In this document: positions 1 to 4,995 of the stretch, in pieces
Position numbering within the stretch: the stretch's first letter is position 1
How the letters are laid out: every line of letters begins with the position of its first letter
Origin: Pseudomonadota bacterium
GTDB lineage: Bacteria; Pseudomonadota; Gammaproteobacteria; Steroidobacterales; Steroidobacteraceae
DNA: 5,960 nucleotides
Direction of reading: 5' to 3'
Assembly: GCA_021850555.1 (NCBI GenBank)
Contig: JAJZLX010000172.1
Location: forward strand, 1 to 5,960
The notes under the pieces: generated by a model
Seen by the model: only the letters and a program-made list of their open reading frames with translations
What the model was told of the DNA's origin: nothing
Databases searched by the model: none
Position numbers and translations under genes: made by a program

Positions 1-2761
1 TGTAATTGACCGCCAGAGTGATGGCCGGGCCGGGCGCGTTGCGGCCATGCGCGCGCCAGCCGGCGGTGCCCCGCAAACGCACTGAAAGTGGATTGCCGAC
101 GGTATCGAGGATGCTCACGGAAGGAGAAGTGGGTGTCAGCGCCTGCTCGAACTGCAACACATCGGTGCCGCGCAGTCCGAAGTGAAAATATCCCCACCGG
201 CTCACGAGCCGCTCGCGAGCCCTGATGTCGAGGCCCCGGGTCCGGGTGGCCGAGAGATTCGCCAGGCGCAGATCCACGATTGCGGCCGGGTGACTCGCCA
301 TACAGGTCGCGACGGGACCGACGAACTGTCGGCTCTCGCAGATGGCGTCGATTTGCGCCGCCGTGGGGGCACGATTGATCACCGCCGCCCACTCGTTGCC
401 GTCCTGAAGAACCGCGAGCGGATCGTGGGCGGCGGGCTGCTCGATGCGGTTCCAGTAGTCGATGTCGTAGAACGTGAGCGACACCTGGGCCCCGTGCCAG
501 GGCGTCAGGTCGAAACCCGCGGTCCAGGTGCGCGCGGTCTCATTGGTCAGATTGGGATTGGAGCCCTGTTCGGCCAGCACCAACGAACTGCCGGATGAAG
601 ACAACGGGTCCGGCACAACCGTCAGCCCCGACACATTCTGCGACGTGTCATACAGATCGTCGAGCGTCGGCGCACGGTACGAGCGACCCCAGCTGGCGCG
701 CAGGTTCAGCCAATCGGAGACGATCCACTCCAGCCGGGCCATCGGATTGAATGTGCCGCCGAAGTCGCTGTAATGATCGTAGCGGCCGGCAAGATCGAGC
801 GCGAGGCGCGGCCGGGCCCGACTGTCGCGCCCGCTGCCGAGCAGCGGCACGTGCAGCTGTGAATACACCGATAAGATCCGCCGGCCGTAGCGCTCCGAAA
901 CGATCGCACCGCGTGGACTGCCGGGCTGCGGCACTGCGAGCGCCAGCGTCTCGGTGCGCCATTCCACGCCGACGGCAAGCTTGGCCTCCCCGGCGGGCAA
1001 GCGCAGCAGCGGGCCGTTGGCGACCAGGTCGCTCGATTCCAGGGTCGAGCTCGAGCGCCGACGGTAATTCTGGCCGATGGCCGCCACCGTCGCCGGGTTG
1101 TTGTCCGAGCCGTAACCGAAGGCGTTGAAGGCGGTGGTCGGGTTGGAATCGGCAAGTGCCGCGGCGAGGCGCGCCGGATTGGCGACCCCGTACTCGTCAG
1201 CGAGCAGGTACTGCTTGCCGCCCGACTCGCTCGCGGTCATTTGCCAGCCCCGGCCGAGCTGCACCGTGCCCCCGATCGTTCCGTCGTATACGCGCGAAAG
1301 AGCGGCAAAGCGTGTCGGCCCGAGGTCATTCAGGAAGCTGTAGGCGACCAGCGTAAAGGGCACGGACGGGAAGGGATTGACGAAATAGGGGTTGCTCGCG
1401 GGTACCTGCAGTACCGCATCGTTGGGCATCACGCTCTGGTCGATGTCGCGCTGAGCGTAGCGGCCCTGAACAAACAGCTCCACTCTGGCGCCCACGCGCT
1501 GGCTCGCCGCGCCGTACACCTCGTTGGCGACCCGCTCGGGAAAGATCTGGTAGTCGGCGAACGGGTTCTGCAGGTTGATGTGCGTGCTCAGCGCGGCCGG
1601 GGTGAGCGCCGCGCCGGTCTGCCCGCTCGGGATGCCGTACGCCGGCTCGAGCGTCATCGGATCGAGGATGTTGCCGGGATCGGTGTAATAGCTGTCGTAA
1701 TTCGCCCCGCCGAAGGGCGTCTTGTCGGCGTTGGCCGCATAGGCCCGGGCGCTCGCGGCAAGCGGCGTGGCGTCGGTATACTCGTAGGCGATCATGCCGT
1801 GCCCGCCCCGCCAGTGCGTGCCGAACAGCTGCCCGAACATCCATTCGCTGCGACCGCCGATCGCGCTCCCGTAGCGCACCTGCGTTTCCGCGCCGTCGAA
1901 TCGGTTGCGCATCATGATGTTGACGACCCCCGCCACCGCGTCCGCGCCGTACAGGGCCGAGGCGCCATCGGGCAGCACCTCGATGCGCTTCACGGCAATC
2001 CATGGAATGGTCGATACATCCACGAACCCGCCGGTCAGTCCGCCGAGAGGCTGGCGGTGACCGTCCACCAGCACCAGCGTGGCCCCCACGCCCAGACCGC
2101 GCAAATTGATGCCTGCGCCGTCTTCGACGTTATTGTCGACGTTCAGGTCCTCGCGCGGCCCGTTCAACGAGATCAATGGCAGCGCGTACAGCGCATCCGC
2201 GACGCTCGGGTAATCGGCCTGCTGCAGCTGCGCGCGGCCCACGGTGGTGATGGGCGCGATGGCCGATCGCACCCCGCGAATCAAGCTGCCGGTGACATCG
2301 ACCGGCTGAAGCATCGCATCCGTCTGATCTGCTGCCGGATTGGCCTGGCGTGACACGGCGTGCACCGCTTGTGCGACTGGCCGAGGCGTCGAAACGGGCG
2401 GCGGCTCCGGGCGGATGATGACCGAATGCTGCGACTCGAACCTGAACGTCAGGCCCGTGCCGCGCAGCATGCGCGCGAGCGCCACAGAACTGCTCAGCAT
2501 TCCGTGAACCGCGTGCGTACGCAGCTTCAGCACCTGAGGTGTCGCGGCGTAGATGGCCCGCACACCGGACTGGCGATAGAACTCGAGCACCGCCTGCGGC
2601 AGCGGTTGCGCCGGTAAATTGAACAGAGTCACCGGGTCCTCTGCCTGCGCGTACGACCCGGCGCACAGCAGCGTCAACGCCACCCAAAGCACCCCCACTG
2701 CCCGCCGCACGCCGCCACGCCCGAGCCTCCCGGCCCCGCCCTCTCGGTTGTTGTGATCCAT
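1..2761 (-). CDS. TonB-dependent outer-membrane receptor with N-terminal STN signalling domain (3' end beyond window)
   Basis: This is a TonB-dependent outer-membrane transporter that also signals. About 920 codons are open in one frame from ATG 2761 to the left edge; the last barrel strands are outside the window. Residues 1-40 form a Sec signal peptide with arginines, a hydrophobic VLWVALTLL core and cleavage after AQA. Residues ~44-118 match an STN domain (LFNLPAQPLPQAVLEFYRQS, later GTGLTFRFES), the periplasmic module that contacts FecR-type anti-sigma regulators. A TonB box lies near residues 152-158 (QPVDVTG). The plug spans about 167-290 (INLRGLG, LVDGHR, IEVLPDGASALYGADAVAGV). The barrel includes LRASWGRSYRAPTLDDLY near residue 690 and a cysteine pair at 808/820, probably in an extracellular loop. 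AGGGA precedes the ATG closely; GTG codon 18 is an alternative start that would give a shorter signal peptide. The gene starts 12 bases after the lasso cyclase fragment, so it is probably in the same operon. The substrate is unknown; a lasso peptide or ferric chelate is inferred from context. Confidence 0.93.
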   Translation of the reverse strand, partial: MDHNNREGGAGRLGRGGVRRAVGVLWVALTLLCAGSYAQAEDPVTLFNLPAQPLPQAVLEFYRQSGVRAIYAATPQVLKLRTHAVHGMLSSSVALARMLRGTGLTFRFESQHSVIIRPEPPPVSTPRPVAQAVHAVSRQANPAADQTDAMLQPVDVTGSLIRGVRSAIAPITTVGRAQLQQADYPSVADALYALPLISLNGPREDLNVDNNVEDGAGINLRGLGVGATLVLVDGHRQPLGGLTGGFVDVSTIPWIAVKRIEVLPDGASALYGADAVAGVVNIMMRNRFDGAETQVRYGSAIGGRSEWMFGQLFGTHWRGGHGMIAYEYTDATPLAASARAYAANADKTPFGGANYDSYYTDPGNILDPMTLEPAYGIPSGQTGAALTPAALSTHINLQNPFADYQIFPERVANEVYGAASQRVGARVELFVQGRYAQRDIDQSVMPNDAVLQVPASNPYFVNPFPSVPFTLVAYSFLNDLGPTRFAALSRVYDGTIGGTVQLGRGWQMTASESGGKQYLLADEYGVANPARLAAALADSNPTTAFNAFGYGSDNNPATVAAIGQNYRRRSSSTLESSDLVANGPLLRLPAGEAKLAVGVEWRTETLALAVPQPGSPRGAIVSERYGRRILSVYSQLHVPLLGSGRDSRARPRLALDLAGRYDHYSDFGGTFNPMARLEWIVSDWLNLRASWGRSYRAPTLDDLYDTSQNVSGLTVVPDPLSSSGSSLVLAEQGSNPNLTNETARTWTAGFDLTPWHGAQVSLTFYDIDYWNRIEQPAAHDPLAVLQDGNEWAAVINRAPTAAQIDAICESRQFVGPVATCMASHPAAIVDLRLANLSATRTRGLDIRARERLVSRWGYFHFGLRGTDVLQFEQALTPTSPSVSILDTVGNPLSVRLRGTAGWRAHGRNAPGPAITLAVNY

Positions 2762-2773
2762 GTTCCCTGTCGC

Positions 2774-3178
2774 TCAAGTCACAGTCTGCCATACACCGCA
2801 GCGCCGTGACGAGTCCCGACGATGCCAACGCTCGAGCCAGGACTCGATGCAGGCATACTCGATCAACTCTCCAGATTGGGTCTCGATTTCCGCGCGGCCC
2901 GCGAGCGCCCGCTCCAGTCCCGACCGATCGAGCAGGCCGTTCGCGACCAGCATCTCATCGAGCGGCAGCTCGCGCAGCCGCTCGCGGTTGCCCTCCACCG
3001 TCAGGCGCATGTGTGTCTCGATTCCGCCCTTGTTGCGCCGGTTGCAGATCTGCGGCGGCAGCGCATCGTAGAAGGCACGCCGCGGCCGTCGGCGAGCTGG
3101 CGGGTCTCGCTCCGGCCCCTGGATTCGCGGGCACAGCAGACCTGCGCACCCCCCGGCAGCGGCCATCCATGCACCCAT
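2774..3178 (-). pseudogene. C-terminal remnant of an asparagine-synthetase-like lasso-peptide cyclase (C protein)
   Basis: The open frame has 134 codons. Residues ~32-121 (about 2816-3085) look like the extreme C-terminus of the asparagine-synthase-family enzyme that closes the lasso isopeptide ring: AFYDALPPQI, then the basic RRNKGGIETHM motif, then LVANGLLDRSGLERALAGR, ending IEYACIESWLERW. Family members are roughly 550-600 residues, so the glutaminase-like and ATP-pyrophosphatase domains with the ATP-binding SGGxDS loop are absent and the piece cannot be catalytic. The first ~30 residues do not resemble the family; they lie over the tail of the B remnant read in another frame. The ATG overlaps the TGA of the preceding B fragment (TGATG), and the stop is 12 bases before the receptor start. 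The lasso assignment rests on recognising the family pattern plus the adjacent B-like fragment. A generic asparagine synthetase is less likely. Any product would be a nonfunctional short peptide. Confidence 0.7.
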
Positions 3179-3324
3179 CAAGCCAACGCCTCGGCGCGCT
3201 GCACGGCGTGATAGCGGTCGTGCCGCAAATCCATCGAGACGGCATGGTGATCACACAGCCCGAGATAGACGTGTGCCGCAAGCCAATAGGGTCCGTCGTT
3301 GCCCGGGTCACTGCCCGTTTCCAT
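3142..3324 (-). pseudogene. N-terminal remnant of lasso-peptide biosynthesis B protein (PqqD-like leader-recognition half), interrupted by TGA
   Basis: ATG 3324 is preceded by a strong Shine-Dalgarno, GGAGGG, three bases upstream. The product reads METGSDP, then YWLAAHVYLGLCDHHAVSMD and LRHDRYHAV. This is the usual start of lasso B proteins, whose first ~80 residues form a PqqD-like recognition element that binds the precursor leader. Translation stops after 48 residues at TGA 3180-3178. The same frame continues with WVHGWPLPGG, which again looks like a B protein, so the TGA is probably a nonsense mutation (CGA to TGA is one possible origin). The frame stays open past 3061, but family resemblance is unclear beyond about 3142. 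The transglutaminase-like cysteine protease half (Cys-His-Asp) that removes the leader is missing. The cyclase C-terminus follows at once, as expected if one deletion joined early B to late C. A short standalone B1-type protein is the alternative, but such proteins run to ~80-90 residues without a stop. Confidence 0.65.
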
Positions 3325-3555
3325 TGTCCCTCCCCGCCCCGCAGGCCGGCATGGCGCGCGGCCCCCCATATCTGTACCACACCGGTCCCCATTCGGAGAT
3401 GCGCTCTCATGCGGGCGCCGACGCAGCACTGCGCCGCCCCATCCGAGCGCGGCACGTCCGAACGCTGAGCAGCAAGAACCGGATGGAAGGTCCCACGGGA
3501 CCGAGACCCGATGCGTGCTGTCATGAACAGCCGAGCACAAGACCAAGCCTGGGTG
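3325..3555. other. Gap between sigma factor and lasso remnants; no gene seen
   Basis: In intact lasso operons the small precursor gene usually sits just before the processing genes. I read all three minus-strand frames here and found no peptide with a threonine at leader position -2, a small residue at core position 1, and Asp/Glu at position 7-9. The frames that stay open are low-complexity Arg/Gly/Ala shadows. The stretch holds the Shine-Dalgarno of the B fragment and a GGTCCC/GGGACC dyad. The precursor has been lost, has mutated beyond recognition, or was never here. Confidence 0.6.
3489..3502. repeat. Perfect 14-base dyad, GGTCCC-AC-GGGACC
   Basis: Two perfect 6-base arms flank a 2-base centre, about 165 bases upstream of the B-fragment start and 54 bases past the sigma stop. 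A 2-base centre is too tight for an RNA hairpin, so a protein-binding operator is the more natural reading if it has a function. A chance palindrome in GC-rich DNA is quite possible. Confidence 0.3.
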
Positions 3556-4155
3556 CTAAACCTTTCCCGCGGAGTCGCTCTCTTCCAGCCGCGTCCGCAG
3601 AGACCTCAACGCACGAGCCACATAGACCTTCGCCATGCGCGCACTGATTCCCATCTCGCGCCCCACGTCGTCGAACGGCCGGCCTTGAACGACGCGTAGT
3701 ATGAAGGCATCCAGGCAACGCGGCGGCAGCTGCCCGACCGCAAGCTCGATCACCTCGAGGCGCTGTCGAGCGTCCACCACGGTCTCGGCCGACGGCGCGA
3801 GCGGCTCGGCTTCCGAGCGGACCGCGCGGCTGAAACGCTCACGCACCGCGCGTCGGCGCGCCCGGTCCGTCACCAGGTTAAGCGCACTGCGCCATAGATA
3901 GCCGTCGAGCGATGCGATCCCATCGCGGCGCTCGACGGCCAGTACCTTGACGTACGCCTCCTGGGCAATTTCCTTGGCCTCCTCGACCGAACCGGTTCGT
4001 TGCGTCAGAACGCGAAGAAGCGAGCCATGATGCTTGCGCGCGATGTCCGCCAGTGCCTGCGCACGCAGTGCACGCTCGAGCGCACCGGCGGTATCGGCCG
4101 GAAACTCCGCTGCTCCCGGCTGCTTCCTCGAAACATCAACTGCCCGAGCACTCAC
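3556..4155 (-). CDS. ECF-family (FecI-like) RNA polymerase sigma factor
   Basis: This is a group-IV sigma-70 factor that directs RNA polymerase to a small set of promoters, typically the neighbouring TonB-receptor unit. With the GTG start at 4155 it is 199 residues. Region 2 covers about residues 30-108, with VEEAKEIAQEAYVKVL and LDGYLWRSALNLVTDRARRR (core-binding and -10-recognition helices). A short linker follows, then region 4 at about 140-190, with LPPRCLDAFILRVVQGRPFD, the helix-turn-helix VGREMGISARMAKVYVARAL and LRSLRTRL. Length fits the family. The frame is open upstream to a TTG at 4341, but that extension looks non-coding. GTG 4155 overlaps the stop of a small upstream ORF by 4 bases and has GGTGAG just before it, which favours coupled translation. 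FecI-type factors are normally held by a FecR anti-sigma gene next door; none is found between this gene and the STN receptor. Confidence 0.9.
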   Translation of the reverse strand: MSARAVDVSRKQPGAAEFPADTAGALERALRAQALADIARKHHGSLLRVLTQRTGSVEEAKEIAQEAYVKVLAVERRDGIASLDGYLWRSALNLVTDRARRRAVRERFSRAVRSEAEPLAPSAETVVDARQRLEVIELAVGQLPPRCLDAFILRVVQGRPFDDVGREMGISARMAKVYVARALRSLRTRLEESDSAGKV

Positions 4156-4364
4156 GGACTCACCGCACGAAGCACGAACGCCCAGGCAGCGGGCCGTGGA
4201 TATGCAATCGTTCCCACACGATAAAGCACCTTGATCGGCAACACGTTCCCCCCTTTTGCCCGATTCACCGCCAGCGACCGGATGTGCCGGTCGGGCCGAT
4301 CCGGCAACCCGGACGGATCGGCCTGCACGCGGTCCACGCAATCGTTTCTGGATACGTTACTCAC
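4152..4364 (-). CDS. Possible small ORF (70 aa), translationally coupled to the sigma factor
   Basis: I do not recognise this product. The case for a gene is positional. GTG 4364 follows AGGAG with a 4-base spacer, a good ribosome site. The frame runs 70 codons, and its TGA overlaps the sigma GTG in a GTGA junction. It also lies about 150 bases downstream of the only strong promoter in the window. The peptide starts (M)SNVSRNDCVDRVQ, is rich in Arg, Asp and Pro early on, and ends in a hydrophobic, basic stretch (AWAFVLRAVSP). There is no clear signal peptide or domain. An internal GTG at 4244, preceded by GGGGGG, could give a 30-residue version. It may be a leader whose translation sets sigma output, or simply untranslated leader RNA. 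It lacks a ring-forming acid in its tail, so it is not a credible lasso precursor. Confidence 0.35.
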   Translation of the reverse strand: MSNVSRNDCVDRVQADPSGLPDRPDRHIRSLAVNRAKGGNVLPIKVLYRVGTIAYPRPAAWAFVLRAVSP

Positions 4365-4442
4365 TAGACTCCTGCCCCCGGCAGACTTCGCACCGTCTTT
4401 CACGCCTCACGGATGGGCCTCGGGGGTGGCAAGCCTCCAGAC

Positions 4443-4468
4443 CCCATCGGCCTGATCCCGATAGGCCG
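4443..4468 (-). other. Two mutually exclusive hairpins in the sigma-unit leader RNA
   Basis: In the minus-strand transcript CGGCCT (4468-4463) can pair with AGGCCG (4453-4448). Alternatively CCTATCGG (4465-4458) can pair with CCGATGGG (4450-4443), with one G-U pair. The two stems share bases and cannot both form. No U-tract follows either one, so neither is a terminator. A regulatory switch is speculative. Confidence 0.25.
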
Positions 4469-4518
4469 CAAAAAGCCGGTCAAGCCGCCGCCGCGCTCGA
4501 GGAACCTGTGTCCGTAAG

Positions 4519-4534
4519 CTGTTATTATATACAG
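4519..4534. promoter_or_regulatory. LexA-box-like operator, CTGT-N8-ACAG, over the -10
   Basis: CTGT-TATTATAT-ACAG fits the gammaproteobacterial SOS-box pattern: perfect outer half-sites and an entirely A/T 8-base spacer. The symmetry extends one base pair further out (GCTGT/ACAGC) and then to A/T. It covers the -10 box of the leftward promoter, where bound LexA would block RNA polymerase. No standard SOS gene is adjacent, and some lineages (Xanthomonas, alphaproteobacteria) use different LexA boxes, so another dimeric repressor is possible. Confidence 0.45.
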
Positions 4535-4551
4535 CTATCGACTTCGGTCAA
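4524..4551 (-). promoter_or_regulatory. Sigma70-type promoter driving the sigma-factor unit
   Basis: On the minus strand there is TTGACC (4551-4546), a 16-base spacer and a perfect TATAAT (4529-4524). This is the best vegetative promoter match I see in the window. Transcription would start near 4517, giving about 150 bases of leader before GTG 4364 and about 360 before the sigma GTG. The short AT-rich patch stands out from the GC-rich surroundings. Confidence 0.65.
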
Positions 4552-4722
4552 CGGCGCGAGGGCGGTTCCAACATCTGTTGGTAACCCCTTACAGAGGATT
4601 TGCGACGCCGATTGGAGCATCGTAGACAAACGCTACGGAAAACGCGCAAACCAACGGATTGGCGCGCGTCCTGAATCGCTATTCAAGAAACGCTGGATCG
4701 GAACTCCTGCCCCGCCCAGCGC

Positions 4723-4754
4723 GGTTTTGGACAAAAAGCGTTTTTCCCAAAACC
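4723..4754. repeat. Long inverted repeat, GGTTTTGG / CCAAAACC with AAAAA/TTTTT inner stem
   Basis: Outer arms of 8 perfect bases (4723-4730 and 4747-4754) enclose an inner AAAAA-GCG-TTTTT stem, separated from them by a small asymmetric internal loop. The result is a 13-base-pair hairpin on either strand. The mixed composition is unlike a standard GC-stem terminator. It immediately follows, and shares the T-run of, the possible PTS terminator. Confidence 0.5.
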
Positions 4755-4774
4755 CGGCCGCCTGCGGCGGCGGG
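4749..4774 (-). terminator. Possible intrinsic terminator downstream of the PTS gene
   Basis: Read on the minus strand, GCCGCC-GCA-GGCGGC forms a perfect 6-base-pair stem. It extends by CCC/GGG around one bulged C, and TTTT follows. It lies about 220 bases after the PTS stop and in the right orientation to end that transcript before the sigma promoter. The short T-run and the distance make it weak; the following AT-rich hairpin may help. Confidence 0.35.
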
Positions 4775-4916
4775 TACATCCCTGGACCGACTACCCTGTC
4801 CACCCGCTTCATGACTCGAGGTCGACCGTCTGTCGACGGGAACCTACTCGGAAGCAAAGAGTGCCCCACGTGCGGAAGACCGTTCGCGGAGATACTGTTA
4901 GTGTGCCGTTCGCATT

Positions 4917-4935
4917 GACGTCAGCGACTGACGTC
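4917..4935. repeat. Perfect 8-base inverted repeat, GACGTCAG-CGA-CTGACGTC
   Basis: The arms are perfect with a 3-base centre, and each arm holds the palindrome GACGTC. The same bases also form two direct copies of TGACGTC 13 bases apart. It lies about 60 bases after the PTS stop. No T-run follows on either strand, so an operator or RNA 3'-end stabiliser fits better than an intrinsic terminator. Confidence 0.45.
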
Positions 4936-4995
4936 GGGGATCACCGCTGCGGCACGACGGAGGTGGGTTCTTTGAACCTGAGCGCTCCGAACTGC

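Larger units (their letters stand above)
4365..4995. other. Gene-poor, palindrome-rich region between PTS gene and sigma unit
   Basis: I see no convincing gene here. It is less GC-rich than the flanking coding DNA and carries the leftward promoter with its LexA-like box, the leader hairpins, a possible PTS terminator and several inverted repeats. Besides those listed separately there are CGTAG/CTACG (4620-4636), CCAA/TTGG around 4648-4660, TGAAT/ATTCA around 4671-4685, and CGCTGG/CCAGCG (4691-4721). A plus-strand frame is open from 4256 to 4918 but has no family resemblance except a cysteine motif at its end. No tRNA or tmRNA was recognised. Confidence 0.6.

Noticed and set aside
1241..2353. 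370-codon plus-strand open frame
   Set aside because: It is antisense to the TonB receptor, whose minus-strand frame shows signal peptide, STN, TonB box, plug and barrel motifs in order. The plus-strand product is Arg/Ala/His-rich without family motifs, typical of a high-GC shadow frame.
2130..2828. 232-codon minus-strand open frame over the receptor start
   Set aside because: It is a different frame of the receptor gene. It is low complexity and overlaps both the STN coding sequence and the cyclase fragment.
2806..3468. 220-codon plus-strand open frame across the lasso remnants
   Set aside because: Arg/Pro/Ala-rich shadow with no domain; the opposite strand carries the recognisable B and C pieces and their ribosome site.
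2955..3524. 189-codon minus-strand open frame across the lasso remnants
   Set aside because: It is in a different frame from the recognisable B and C segments and resembles no family. Its internal part MRAHLRMGTG... was tested as a lasso precursor and lacks a ring-forming acid.
4152..4364. Small ORF as a lasso precursor peptide
   Set aside because: Its tail after VGTI has a threonine at -2 and a 17-residue possible core, but positions 7-9 are Ala-Trp-Ala, so no isopeptide ring could form. The leader is also too long and the location upstream of sigma is unusual.
4600..4700. tRNA, tmRNA or other known structural RNA
   Set aside because: GACAAACGCTACGGAAAACGC vaguely recalls a tmRNA tag region, but there is no acceptor stem, T-arm or CCA end on either strand.
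4723..4754. Inverted repeat as a stand-alone intrinsic terminator
   Set aside because: The stem is largely A-T/T-A, and no U-run follows it on either strand; the adjacent GC-rich stem followed by TTTT is the better candidate.
4633..4869. 78-codon minus-strand open frame
   Set aside because: It begins with a GTG lacking a ribosome site, runs through the strongest hairpins and has no recognisable motif.
4256..4918. 220-codon plus-strand open frame through the intergenic region
   Set aside because: It covers the leftward promoter, the terminator-like hairpin and the small ORF antisense. It has no Shine-Dalgarno or family resemblance beyond the cysteine motif noted separately.
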